A DNA stretch of 64,000 bases from the NCBI RefSeq assembly GCF_000424325.1, contig NZ_AUJR01000016.1, positions 29,359-93,358 of the forward strand, written 5' to 3'. This document shows positions 44,771 through 53,866 of this stretch, in pieces. Position numbers and translations under genes: made by a program. Each line of letters begins with the position of its first letter. Positions within the stretch are counted from its first letter, which is position 1. The notes below the pieces were generated by a model. The model was not told where the DNA came from. It was given only the letters and a program-made list of their open reading frames with translations, and ran no database searches. Source of the stretch: [Clostridium] clostridioforme AGR2157. GTDB lineage: Bacteria; Bacillota; Clostridia; Lachnospirales; Lachnospiraceae.

Positions 44771-46480
44771 TTAGTTCTCCTGCTTTATCTTCCTGCTGAC
44801 TCCGAAGAACTTCATCAGGGTATTCATGATAAGTACCGCGCCGTAGGTTATGATGATCAGAACGGTTGCATAGGCGCATGCCACGCCGTAATTGCCCTTC
44901 TCAGCCTGCTCATTGATCTGGCAGGTGATGAGTAAGAAGTCGGGCGTCACCAGAAGAATGATGGCCGAAATTGCCGTGATGCTCCGCACAAAGGCTGTCA
45001 CCAGGCCGCTGAAAAAGGAATCCTTAATCAGTGGAAGTGTTACGGTCATAAACACCTTGGCGGAGTTAGCGCCCATATCGCAGGCTGATTCCTCGATGGA
45101 CTTGTCAATCTGGCGCAGGGCTGAGATGCCGCTTCTGGTGCCGGTGGGAAGGCTGCGCACAATGAATACGATAATCAGGATAAGGCCGGTGCCGTAAAGT
45201 CCGCTCATGACGCCGGTCCTGAACAGGCCGTTGGCATAGCCCCTGATATATCCGATACCCAGCACGGTGCCGGGCACTGCCATGGCCAGCATGGATACAA
45301 ATTCAATAAATCCCTTGGCCTTAAACCGTTTCTTTACCACCAGATAGGAGATAACCATGGACAGGAAGGCTGTCAGGGGAGCCGCAATCAGGGACAGGAC
45401 AAAGGAGTCCTTAAATGCCTTAAGTCCGCTGGTCTTGAACATGTACTGGAACCATTTAAGACTCAGGCTGTAATCCCTGCCCCAGAGGGTGAACAGGGCG
45501 CCAAAGGGCACCATAATGTACATCAGCATGACAAAGGCTGACACTGCGCCGCAGAAAATGGTCAGCGGAACCGTAACGCTCTTATCCTCTATGAGCATTC
45601 TCATGCGGGAGGCCTTTCCCGTAAGGGTGGCTGCTGTCTTCTTCTCCAGATAATACTTCTGAATCAGGAACAGCACCACGGTCAGGGACAGGAGCACCAC
45701 GGACATGGCCGCTGCGCCGGTGGAGTCATAGGCCCCTGTTACCTGAAGGTAGATGGTGGTGGCCAGTGTGTCGTAGGAGCCTCCAATCAGCATAGGGTTG
45801 GCGAAATCCGCCACGGACTCAATGAAGGTTACCAGGAATGCATTGCCCAGTCCGGGAAGGAGAAGGGGAAATGTGACGCTGGTGAACACCTTCCAACGGG
45901 TAGCTCCCATGTCCCTTGTGGCCTCCTCCAGGGAGGGGTCGATATTTTTCAATAGTCCCTTCAGCATCAGATAGCATACAGGGAAAAAGGTCAGTGTCTG
46001 TACAATGGCGATTCCCTTCAGCCCGTATACATTGGAATCATAGATTCCCAAAAGGGAACGGGTGATGATGCCGCTTCGTCCGAACAGCATAATCATGGAC
46101 AGTGACAGTACAAAAGGCGGAGAAACCACGGGAAGCATGGAAACCATGGCAAACAGCTTCTCCAGCACCCTTGTCTTAAGCTTTACATACACCCCCACAT
46201 AGGCGAACAGCAGACCGATGGCAGTGGACGCGATTCCCGTAATCATGCCTAACACCAGGGTGTTTTTGAAAGCCTTCTGGAACCGCTCCAGACTCAGCAC
46301 CCTCCCGAATACCTCCAGGGTAATCTTACCTTCCGAATAAAAGCTGTCTACCAGCAGCATCAGAAGGGGGTACAGGATAAACAATGCCAGGAATACCAGC
46401 AGTACCACAATCATACTCACCAGTATGGGGTCTGAAAAAAATTTCCTGCGCTCCAGCTCAGCGCTCTGTTTTCCGGCCAC
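44771..46480 (-). CDS. ABC transporter permease with two fused modules (locus 2)
   Basis: 569 residues from a GTG at 46480 (AAGGGGG upstream). About 12 membrane helices in two halves, each with an EAA loop: EEATRDMGATRWKVFTSVTF near residue 195 and EESACDMGANSAKVFMTVTL near 470. It forms the whole membrane channel of the importer. It differs clearly from the locus-1 permease, so the two loci were not simply duplicated recently. Confidence 0.9.
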   Translation of the reverse strand: MAGKQSAELERRKFFSDPILVSMIVVLLVFLALFILYPLLMLLVDSFYSEGKITLEVFGRVLSLERFQKAFKNTLVLGMITGIASTAIGLLFAYVGVYVKLKTRVLEKLFAMVSMLPVVSPPFVLSLSMIMLFGRSGIITRSLLGIYDSNVYGLKGIAIVQTLTFFPVCYLMLKGLLKNIDPSLEEATRDMGATRWKVFTSVTFPLLLPGLGNAFLVTFIESVADFANPMLIGGSYDTLATTIYLQVTGAYDSTGAAAMSVVLLSLTVVLFLIQKYYLEKKTAATLTGKASRMRMLIEDKSVTVPLTIFCGAVSAFVMLMYIMVPFGALFTLWGRDYSLSLKWFQYMFKTSGLKAFKDSFVLSLIAAPLTAFLSMVISYLVVKKRFKAKGFIEFVSMLAMAVPGTVLGIGYIRGYANGLFRTGVMSGLYGTGLILIIVFIVRSLPTGTRSGISALRQIDKSIEESACDMGANSAKVFMTVTLPLIKDSFFSGLVTAFVRSITAISAIILLVTPDFLLITCQINEQAEKGNYGVACAYATVLIIITYGAVLIMNTLMKFFGVSRKIKQEN

Positions 46481-46563
46481 AATAAGGCCCCCTTTCCCGA
46501 GGAATTTTTTCCTCTTGATTTCTTACGGTCCCTTTTGCCAAACCAGGACCATAATGTAACAAA

Positions 46564-46599
46564 TGCTGCGTAATGAATGATGACAACCATTACGCAGCA
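46564..46599 (-). repeat. Perfect 12-bp stem-loop between binding-protein and permease genes
   Basis: TGCTGCGTAATG (46564-46575) pairs exactly with CATTACGCAGCA (46588-46599). The minus strand continues ATTTGTTAC, a weak T-tract. Probably a leaky terminator or 3'-end stabiliser for the binding-protein mRNA, matching the hairpin at the same place in locus 1. Confidence 0.7.
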
Positions 46600-46660
46600 C
46601 CCGTCTGCAAGCTTACACTACATTACGTTTTCAAGTGCCGGACACCGGCTGGAGCCCTGC

Positions 46661-47863
46661 CTATTCTGTCAAGAAACGGCTGGAGTCCGCGCTGTCGGAG
46701 GAGCTTCCAAGAGCTGCGAAGAAGTCCTCTACATACTTGGCACTGTTTTCCTTTGCATCCTCAAAATCATAGTCAATGGTATTGTTCATATCCAGACCAA
46801 ATTTCGTAGCTTCCTCAGGCTGGGTGGCATTGCTTAATACCAGGAACTGATAGGAGCCATTCTCCTTGGCGTGGTCCACACAGTCAGGAGACAGGGCATA
46901 TTCAATCCACAGCTTGGCTGCGTTTGGATGTGCGCATCCGTTGAAGATGGCGGTAGCGCCTACCTCAAAGGAGGTTCCGTCCTCAGGAACGATTAACTGG
47001 ATATTATCATAGCCCTGAAGAATCTGGTAAATGCCGTCATGAAGGAATCCGATACCGATTACGCACTCGCCCGGGCCTACCATCTTGGATGGGCCGGAAC
47101 CGGACTTGGTGTACTGGGAAATGTTCTTGTCCAGGGCCTTGAAATACTCCATGGCCTCGTCATGTCCCTTCATCTGAACCATGGTGTTAATGAGCAGTTT
47201 TGCCGTGCCGGCCGTGTTGGGATTGGACAGCATAATGAGTCCTTTGTACTCTTCCTTGGTCAGGTCATCCCATGTCTTGGGAGCTTCCAGACCCAGACGG
47301 TCCAGTTCTTCCGTATTGACCATGAAGCCCAGGATGCCCTTATAGATGCCGTACCAGCAGTTGGTCGGATCCTTGTACTGGTCGCCAATCAGGTTCTTGG
47401 CATTGATGGCGTCATACTCCATCAGAAGGCCGTCGGCCACTGCCTCGTTATAGGGGTCTGTGGTTCCGCCGAACCATACGTCGGCAGATGGCTTGCCTGC
47501 TTCCTCGGATATCTTGGTGTAAACCTCTGATGTGGAAAGTCTCTGGTATTTTGTCTTGATTCCGTACAGCTTCTCAAAATTCTGGCAGGCAGCAGACAGA
47601 TATTCCTCCTCGCAGGAGCCGTATACAGTCAGTTCGCCTTCAGCCTTGGCTGCCTCGATGAGGGCATCCATGTCCCCGCCCGCAGCCTCAGCCGCCGTGG
47701 TTTCCGCTGCCTCAGCCTTGCTCTCCTCCTTTGCAGCCTCTGCAGCGGCTGCCGTGGCAGTCTCAGATGCAGCCGTGGTTTCTGCCGCCTTGTTGCCGCC
47801 TCCGCAGGCAGTAAGGCTTAAAGCCATGGAGCATGCCAGCAAAAGTGCCAGTTTTTTCTTCAT
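46661..47863 (-). CDS. ABC transporter solute-binding lipoprotein (locus 2)
   Basis: 400 residues. Lipobox SLTAC (Cys near residue 20), then a 45-residue Ala/Glu/Thr linker. The binding domain begins EAAKAEGELTVYGSCEEEYL and has ADVWFGGTTDPYNEAV, TWDDLTKEEYKGLIMLSNPN and CVIGIGFLHDG. This places it with Fe(III) and 2-aminoethylphosphonate binding proteins (type 2 fold). It is the transport binding protein of the permease and ATPase encoded next. The C-terminus has a Ser-rich tail. Confidence 0.88.
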   Translation of the reverse strand: MKKKLALLLACSMALSLTACGGGNKAAETTAASETATAAAAEAAKEESKAEAAETTAAEAAGGDMDALIEAAKAEGELTVYGSCEEEYLSAACQNFEKLYGIKTKYQRLSTSEVYTKISEEAGKPSADVWFGGTTDPYNEAVADGLLMEYDAINAKNLIGDQYKDPTNCWYGIYKGILGFMVNTEELDRLGLEAPKTWDDLTKEEYKGLIMLSNPNTAGTAKLLINTMVQMKGHDEAMEYFKALDKNISQYTKSGSGPSKMVGPGECVIGIGFLHDGIYQILQGYDNIQLIVPEDGTSFEVGATAIFNGCAHPNAAKLWIEYALSPDCVDHAKENGSYQFLVLSNATQPEEATKFGLDMNNTIDYDFEDAKENSAKYVEDFFAALGSSSDSADSSRFLTE

Positions 47864-48002
47864 AATAATACCCTCCTTCTCATTTCTGATGGTTTCATCA
47901 TAGCAGAAAAGAAGGAGGGTAAAAACCGCTTTTTAAGTAATTTTGTCGTGATTTCTGAACCTGGTTTCCACTTTTTTATCTAATATCCACAACTGTATCC
48001 AG

Positions 48003-48119
48003 TTACAGACATGCATCCAGCTTCCGCAGCAGCTCCTCCATGGGGATGGGCTTGGACAGGTGGCCGTTCATGCCGATGTCCAGGGCTTCCGCCGCAATGC
48101 CGATGCCTGTGCCCTTCAC
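48003..48119 (-). pseudogene. Tail fragment of a receiver domain
   Basis: The frame ending at 48003 reads ALDIGMNGHLSKPIPMEELL, the beta5-alpha5 end of a receiver domain with its conserved Lys-Pro, as in hybrid kinases. Nothing before about residue 5 of the fragment matches, and it begins at the stop of the kinase gene in another frame. The upstream portion has been lost by deletion. Confidence 0.6.
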
Positions 48120-49354
48120 GGAAAATAATAAAAAGGACGTTTCCTTTTCACGGTCACGTAAAAACAGTTCATACCGTCCCTGTACTCCACCCCGATTCCT
48201 GCCCTGTGGCTCCTGGCTGTCTCTGCTGCTATGGCCAGCCCCAGGCCATAACCGTTTGTGCTGCTCCTGGCGCTGTCATCCCTGTAAAACCTTCTGAAAA
48301 TCAGCCTGCGTCTGTCCTCAGGTATGGGTTCTCCCTGGCTGCACACCCACAGCCTTGCCTTGCTGCGGCCGGCCGGCTCCAATCTTACCTCTGTCCGTCC
48401 CCTTGGCACGGAATATTTTACCGCGTTGTCCATGAGGGCCTTGATTAACTGCCCCATCCGGGAGGGGTTCCCCATCATCATCACATCATCCTCTATTTTA
48501 TATTCCAGCACCTTCTCCTCCTGGTAAAATACAGGTTCAAAGATCAGTATCTTCTCCATAACCAAATCACTTAAGCTGAACCGGGTAAATTCCCCCTTCC
48601 TCGGTACATAGGAATCGTTCCTGGCCAGAAGCAGGAGACTTTCCACCAGGGATCGCATTTCCCTGCACTCCTGGTTCACATGCTCCATCCACTTGTCCGC
48701 CTCCGCCGATATGCCTGCATACCGTTCCTGCAAAAGCTCTGCATTGGCCGTAATCACGGTCAGCGGGGTCTTTAACTCATGGGAGGCATCTGCCACAAAC
48801 TGCTTCTGCATGCGGACAGATTCCTCCACCGGCTTCACGGCCCACCGGGAAAAGAAATAGGACAGCGCAAAGAATCCCAGCCAGATAGCCACGCAGGCCA
48901 TTCCCCCGTATTTCATAACCCCGTTCCTCAGTGAATCCTCATAGGTGGTATCTGCAAATGCAATCATATGCCCTGCCGGCTGGCTGATTCTTAAATATCT
49001 CAGATGATACGCGTCCAGTATTCCCATATCCTCCTCCCCGGTCATGCCCAGGACAGCCATCTGTTCCAGGAATCCCGGTTCCCAGGAGGCGTCATATCCT
49101 TCCCCCAGCGTCACCACGCCGTCCGCTCCCACCAGAACAGTAAAATACGGAATCTGAACCGGGGACATGGCTGCAAATATCAGGGGATGTTCCTTCCGGG
49201 ATACCACCCTGGACAGAGCCAGGCTCCCCTGGTCATTCACCCTCCGTTTTACCACGGAGGTCACTGCGCAGAAGGTTATGCCTATGACCGCTGTCACCAC
49301 CAGCATGTTATAAATAATGAACTTAAGCCGAAGCCTGCCTATTTCCTTCATCAA
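48116..49354 (-). CDS. OmpR-partner sensor histidine kinase
   Basis: 412 residues. Two membrane helices (about 11-32 and 150-172) enclose a small sensor domain. A short HAMP-like segment leads to His192 in DASHELKTPLTVITANAELL. The ATPase domain has the N-box LIKALMDNAVKYSV, and the G2 motif is NGYGLGLAIAAETA. It ends with a basic tail right at a receiver fragment. The gene overlaps its response-regulator gene by 4 nt. The neighbouring ABC exporter is the probable target. Confidence 0.9.
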   Translation of the reverse strand: MMKEIGRLRLKFIIYNMLVVTAVIGITFCAVTSVVKRRVNDQGSLALSRVVSRKEHPLIFAAMSPVQIPYFTVLVGADGVVTLGEGYDASWEPGFLEQMAVLGMTGEEDMGILDAYHLRYLRISQPAGHMIAFADTTYEDSLRNGVMKYGGMACVAIWLGFFALSYFFSRWAVKPVEESVRMQKQFVADASHELKTPLTVITANAELLQERYAGISAEADKWMEHVNQECREMRSLVESLLLLARNDSYVPRKGEFTRFSLSDLVMEKILIFEPVFYQEEKVLEYKIEDDVMMMGNPSRMGQLIKALMDNAVKYSVPRGRTEVRLEPAGRSKARLWVCSQGEPIPEDRRRLIFRRFYRDDSARSSTNGYGLGLAIAAETARSHRAGIGVEYRDGMNCFYVTVKRKRPFYYFP

Positions 49355-50037
49355 AGCACCTCCCTGCTGTTCTTTTCCACAATCCTGTATCCCAGCTTGC
49401 GGATAGTGACAATCATCACATCCGCCTTGAGGAAATCCAGCTTCTTTCTCAGAAAAGATATGTAAATCTCCACATTGTTTTCCACTGCCTCCGCATCATT
49501 TCCCCACACCCTCGACAAAAGGGTTTCCTTGGAAACCACCATATCCCGGTTCACCATCAGAATCCGCATGATGTCGTACTCTTTCTTGCCCAGCTGTATG
49601 CTTTTGCCCGGCCCCCTTAAGGTATAGTCTGCCTGGCTCAGTGAGATGTTGCCCAGGTTCAGGCTTTCGGGAATCACCTCCCCCCTGCGCCTCAGGATGG
49701 TCTTCATCACAGCCAGTAGCTCCTGCATGTCGAAGGGCTTTGTCAGATAGTAATCAGCGCCGCTTTCCAGCCCCGTCACCCTGTCCTCCAGCTCGCTTTT
49801 GGCTGATAGTATCAGCACGGGAACAGGACATCCCATTTTCCTGGCCTCCCTTAACAGGGTGATTCCGTCCATTCCGGGCAGCATCAGGTCCAGAATGGCT
49901 GCATCGTAGCCGCCGTCCTTTAAGAGCCAGCAGCCGGTACTGCCGTCTCCGCAGATATCGCAGTCATACCAGTGCTTCAATATGTCACGGATGGACTCTG
50001 CCAGCCGCCTGTTATCCTCCACAATCAAGACCCTCAT
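49351..50037 (-). CDS. OmpR-family response regulator
   Basis: 228 residues. The receiver has Asp50 in AAILDLMLPGMDG and Lys in YYLTKPFDMQELL. The C-terminal winged helix has ISLSQADYTLRGPGKSIQLG, LGKKEYDIMRILMVN and RVWGNDAEAVENNVEIYISF, the DNA-contacting segment. It pairs with the kinase encoded immediately downstream and probably controls the ABC exporter operon. Confidence 0.93.
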   Translation of the reverse strand: MRVLIVEDNRRLAESIRDILKHWYDCDICGDGSTGCWLLKDGGYDAAILDLMLPGMDGITLLREARKMGCPVPVLILSAKSELEDRVTGLESGADYYLTKPFDMQELLAVMKTILRRRGEVIPESLNLGNISLSQADYTLRGPGKSIQLGKKEYDIMRILMVNRDMVVSKETLLSRVWGNDAEAVENNVEIYISFLRKKLDFLKADVMIVTIRKLGYRIVEKNSREVL

Positions 50038-50207
50038 CTATATCCTCTCCCTGTGTTGAGTCATGTCTGAAAAATCCACCTGTATTCTCTCTCAATTCTG
50101 TACGAACCGCAAGAGAAAAGAGGTGGATTTCACAGATAATTCACAAACCCGTATAATTGATGCCGTCATGCAGCCTGTACAGCTCTTTTACCTGCTGTAT
50201 GGCGCTT

Positions 50208-51251
50208 TTACCTGCTGCGTATCTCCCTTCTCATGAAGCTGATGTAGGAAGCGGCGAACACCACGGCTGTCAGTGCCAGCAGACCCGTCAGATGGGGCCA
50301 TACCAGCAGGCAGCTCTGTCCCAATGACAGATACCCGGTGATAGCGCCCGACATCTGCTGGGGCAGGATGATGTTGGTGGAGCGCACCATGGGATTCATA
50401 ATGGTGGACACTGCCTCGCTGTACAGGTAATAGGGAGACAGACGGTTCAGGCTCATCTGGCAGCTGTAATTGTCCAGAATCCGGCCTGCCGATGCGGTCT
50501 GCCCCATGGGATACAGGGCATTTGCCACAATGCTCACCACCAGCGTCATGAACAGCGCATAGAAAATCCACAGCGCAATCACAATCATGGCCGAGGTGGC
50601 TGCATGGCGGCACAGCACGGAGCAGAGAATGGACAGCGCCAGCCAGAAGCAGATATAGACAGAGGTAAAGAACAGCAGCACCAGCACCCGTCCAGTTTCC
50701 TCGGCAGCAGGCGGCACCCCTGTGGCCAAAAGCCCCACGGCGCCTGCAATGAGTCCCATGGAAAAGACCATGAGGAAAATAATTGTGGCGCCTGCCAGGA
50801 ACTTACCGTTTATGACCGCATCCCGGTAAATGGGCTGCGCCACCAGGCGGTTTAAGGTGCCTTCGGAGCGCTCGCTGTTGATTGCGTCAAACCCAAGGCT
50901 CAGCCCCACAAACGGTCCTAACAGCGCAATGAAGGAGGTAAAGGAAGGAATGGAGCTTCCGCTTAAGGTGAAAAGCTTCAGGAATATATAGCCGGAATCA
51001 GATGCAACCGCATCCGAAAGGCTGGTCAGGGCCCCGTATATGCTGGCGCAGCTGGTCAGCAGAATCAGCCCCAGCACAATCAGGAACCGTTTGCTCCGTA
51101 TATGGTCCGACATCTCCTTGCGGTACAGGGCAGCCATGCCGCCCATGCCCTTACCCGGTCCCGTCTTTGCGCCTCCGCCAGATATATTCTTACCGCTTCT
51201 GCCTGCTGAAAGAAAGGAATCCTTTATTTTTCTTTTGATTGAGACCACCAT
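50208..51251 (-). CDS. ABC-2-type transporter permease
   Basis: 347 residues from the ATG at 51251, chosen for its strong AAAGGAG site. It lies 62 nt inside the end of the ATPase gene, an unusually long overlap. A Lys/Gly-rich cytoplasmic start is followed by about six membrane helices (FLIVLGLILLTSCASIYGAL, IIFLMVFSMGLIAGAVGLLA, ALWIFYALFMTLVVSIVANA). The pattern after helix 2 (FDAINSERSEGTLNRLVAQP) is typical of ABC-2 permeases of the NosY/GldF kind. It probably exports or remodels an envelope component with the ATPase and the NEW3 protein. Confidence 0.87.
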   Translation of the reverse strand: MVVSIKRKIKDSFLSAGRSGKNISGGGAKTGPGKGMGGMAALYRKEMSDHIRSKRFLIVLGLILLTSCASIYGALTSLSDAVASDSGYIFLKLFTLSGSSIPSFTSFIALLGPFVGLSLGFDAINSERSEGTLNRLVAQPIYRDAVINGKFLAGATIIFLMVFSMGLIAGAVGLLATGVPPAAEETGRVLVLLFFTSVYICFWLALSILCSVLCRHAATSAMIVIALWIFYALFMTLVVSIVANALYPMGQTASAGRILDNYSCQMSLNRLSPYYLYSEAVSTIMNPMVRSTNIILPQQMSGAITGYLSLGQSCLLVWPHLTGLLALTAVVFAASYISFMRREIRSR

Positions 51252-52203
51252 TTTTCTGCTCTCCTTTCTCAAAATATCTGCGGTAAATTTCATCCAGGTC
51301 ATTTCCCCGCTGTCTTAAGTGGCGCAGGGTATACCCCTTTTCCAGGGCCCTGCGGTTTAACTCCCTGCACAGGTCCGACCTGGAATGGACCACGTAAAAA
51401 TCACCGGTCCGCTCCACCTGTTCCACGTTTCCAAGGTTCCTTAACAGTTCCTCAAATCCGCTGTCATCGGGAAAGGCAGATGCCTCCAGGGCATAATGCC
51501 CTTCACGGCGAATCTGGCCTGCCAATTCGTCAATCCGCCCGCAGGCAATGAGCCTTCCATCCACAAAAAGCCCCACCCGGTCGCAAATCTGCTGAATCTG
51601 ATAAAGCTGGTGGGAGGATATGAGGATGGTCCTTTTATCATCCTCCGCCAGGCTGCGTATCAGTGTCATCAGCTCCCGCATTCCTTCCGGGTCGATTCCC
51701 AGGGTGGGTTCATCCATGATAACCACCTTGGGGTCCTTCATCAGGACATCGGCGATTCCCAGACGCTGTCTCATGCCCCGTGAATAGGTTCCCGCCTTCT
51801 GGTCGGCAGCCTCTGTCATCCCCACCTTTTCCAGCAGTTCCTCCATCCGCCTGTCTATCACGTCACCGGACAGTCCGTTAAGCTGTCCTGTAAATCGAAG
51901 GTTCTCCCGCCCCGTCATGTCGGAATAAAACCCCACATTATCCGGCAGATACCCCACCATCCGCTTGACTTCGATGGCCTGCCTGGCGCAGTCCTTCCCG
52001 TCTATGTACGCACTGCCGCCGGTGGGCTCCGTCAGCCCTAACAGCATAAGGGTGGTGGTGGTCTTTCCTGCTCCGTTTGGTCCCAGCAGCCCGAATATCT
52101 CTCCCCGCCGGATTTCCAGTGTCAAATCACAGACCGCTTCCTTTTCCCCATAGGATTTGGACAAATGTTCGGTCCGTATCATCATTTCTTCCTCATTATC
52201 CAT
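51190..52203 (-). CDS. ABC transporter ATPase (exporter type)
   Basis: 337 residues. Walker A LLGPNGAGKTTTTLMLLGLT near residue 35, signature YSRGMRQRLGIADVLM, Walker B VVIMDEPTLGIDPEGM and switch His in LISSHQLYQIQQ. The C-terminal 110 residues (FYVVHSRSDLCRELNRRALE) and a Lys-rich end are typical of ABC-2 ATPases. It is the middle gene of NEW3, ATPase and permease. Confidence 0.92.
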   Translation of the reverse strand: MDNEEEMMIRTEHLSKSYGEKEAVCDLTLEIRRGEIFGLLGPNGAGKTTTTLMLLGLTEPTGGSAYIDGKDCARQAIEVKRMVGYLPDNVGFYSDMTGRENLRFTGQLNGLSGDVIDRRMEELLEKVGMTEAADQKAGTYSRGMRQRLGIADVLMKDPKVVIMDEPTLGIDPEGMRELMTLIRSLAEDDKRTILISSHQLYQIQQICDRVGLFVDGRLIACGRIDELAGQIRREGHYALEASAFPDDSGFEELLRNLGNVEQVERTGDFYVVHSRSDLCRELNRRALEKGYTLRHLRQRGNDLDEIYRRYFEKGEQKNGGLNQKKNKGFLSFSRQKR

Positions 52204-52239
52204 AACAATGACCCCTTTCCAGCGTACTATCCATAGGGG

Positions 52240-53448
52240 CTACCTTCTGCCGTATTTGCGGAACACATAGCCCAGGCCCCCTGCCGTACACAGTATGATG
52301 ACAACAGCAACCACGCCCCAGACCGTCTTTGTCTTAACCGATACCCGGAAGTCGGCGCTGGACTGGGTCTGCTCGCAGGCTGCGGTGAATGTGTTCACAT
52401 AATCCCCTGTGACGGCTTCCGAAGAAGGCTTTACATGGGCAATGACCTCTGTGGTGCTTCCTGCCGGTATGGAGGGGATAATGTTGTTCTCCGTGTTGTA
52501 GGTCACGGTCCAGCCTGTTGGCAGGGATGAATTCAGAGAAACATTTTCCAGGTCCACGTTGCCAGTATTGGTGATGTTAAGCGTCACATCCGAGGACCGC
52601 CCCGCATAGGCGTCAAAGCTCAGGCGGCCGTCCGGGGTGGAAACCTTAAGGCCATAGCTGCCTGTAATGACCACCTTCAGGCTGGTGTCCAATGTCTCCT
52701 CAGCCGACACAGCGCTGCAGGATATGTCATATTCCCCTGCCGCAACCCCCTCCGGCGGCGTCACCGACACAGTCATGCCCTTGCTGGCGCCGGACTCCAC
52801 CTCGAGGGCAGCCACCTTGGCTGTCTCGCCGGTGGGGGTAAAGCTTACACCCCAGCCGGACGGCGCATTGGATGATAAGCTGTAGGACTGTGTCTTAAGC
52901 CCGTTGTTAATCAGTGTGGTACTGAAAGAGAAATTAGTGCCTGTGGTTCCCTCCTGCTGGGGGTACTCCGAAGTAAAGCTTCCCTTTCCCGCATTCATCT
53001 CATTTACCATGAACGAGATGGGCAGACTGGCTGTGAGGCCCTCGCCCGCAGACGCCTTCACCTCCACCGTATAGGTTCCCTCTGTCAGCTCCTTTGGAAC
53101 CGTTACATGAAGGGTCACCTGGGATCCGTCGCCTCCGTTCTTTACATGGATGCGGCTCACCTGATAGCTGCCGCCCTGGAGATAACCCTCCCATCCCTCA
53201 GGCATGGCAGTGACCTCCAAATCCGCATCCAGGCTGGCCCCTGTGTAGTTCTCCAGCGTGATGGGGATATTCAGGTTGTCTCCCGGCTTCACGGATATGC
53301 CCGGATAGTCCGTATTCAGGTCCAGGCCGCCGGCCCCGTAAACCGTATGAGCACCCATAAATACCAGGAACACAGCCGCCATGAGGACTGCCAGAAATCC
53401 AAACCGCTTACCTGTCCCGTCCTTTCTGATTACCATTGCTTCCTCCAT
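52240..53448 (-). CDS. NEW3-domain membrane protein of the ABC module
   Basis: 402 residues, start with AAAAGGAGG upstream. A signal peptide (about 17-38) is followed by three beta-sandwich repeats of NEW3 (NPCBM-associated) type: PGISVKPGDNLNIPITLENY, GTTGTNFSFSTTLINNG and AYAGRSSDVTLNITNTGNVD. One C-terminal membrane helix (VWGVVAVVIILCTAGGLGYV) and basic residues follow. It is a cell-surface protein anchored by its C-terminus. NEW3 proteins next to ABC-2 exporters recur in Firmicutes; the ligand is unknown. Confidence 0.85.
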   Translation of the reverse strand: MEEAMVIRKDGTGKRFGFLAVLMAAVFLVFMGAHTVYGAGGLDLNTDYPGISVKPGDNLNIPITLENYTGASLDADLEVTAMPEGWEGYLQGGSYQVSRIHVKNGGDGSQVTLHVTVPKELTEGTYTVEVKASAGEGLTASLPISFMVNEMNAGKGSFTSEYPQQEGTTGTNFSFSTTLINNGLKTQSYSLSSNAPSGWGVSFTPTGETAKVAALEVESGASKGMTVSVTPPEGVAAGEYDISCSAVSAEETLDTSLKVVITGSYGLKVSTPDGRLSFDAYAGRSSDVTLNITNTGNVDLENVSLNSSLPTGWTVTYNTENNIIPSIPAGSTTEVIAHVKPSSEAVTGDYVNTFTAACEQTQSSADFRVSVKTKTVWGVVAVVIILCTAGGLGYVFRKYGRR

Positions 53449-53496
53449 AATTTCCTCCTTTTGCCCAGTACGGGCATCTGTATTTTCTACCAGCTA

Positions 53497-53781
53497 TCAT
53501 AGCGGAGAAACCTTTAGCCAACCTTTAATAAGTTTGAAAATACTGTGAATAAAAATGATATATTCCTTTACCACCAGATTGACTTTTACCACGGTCCGCT
53601 CCTCATCCATGCGGACCAGCCTTCCCTCCTTTACAACCTGCCGGCTCCACCGGAGCCGGTGAAGCAGATAGGCCACCCGCATCTCCTCCAGAAGGTTGGA
53701 TCCGTCGTTGCTGGCAGAGCCGTCCACAGCCTGCCCCAGAGGCACTCCCAGCTCCATGGGCTGCCCTGTATTCCGGCATGC
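53497..53781 (-). pseudogene. Amidohydrolase gene with internal deletion
   Basis: The frame reads LGQAVDGSASNDGSNLLEEM and RVAYLLHRLRW, the metal-binding Asp region of atrazine-chlorohydrolase/8-oxoguanine-deaminase-type amidohydrolases. It then jumps directly to RQVVKEGRLVRMDEERTVVK, which is the C-terminal end of such proteins. The N-terminal two thirds and roughly 100 residues in between are missing, and an in-frame stop lies upstream at 53782-53784. It is a remnant downstream of the NEW3 operon and near the TRAP terminator. Confidence 0.65.
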
Positions 53782-53805
53782 TCAACAGGCTAAAGCCCAT
53801 AATAC

Positions 53806-53854
53806 AAAAAGCCCTGCACGGCCTGCCCTTTTAAGGCAGCCCATGCAGGACTTA
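53806..53854 (-). terminator. Terminator of the TRAP operon
   Basis: On the minus strand TCCTGCATGGGCTGCC pairs with GGGCAGGCCGTGCAGGG (minor mismatches), followed by CTTTTT. Confidence 0.75.
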
Positions 53855-53866
53855 TAAAATAATGGA

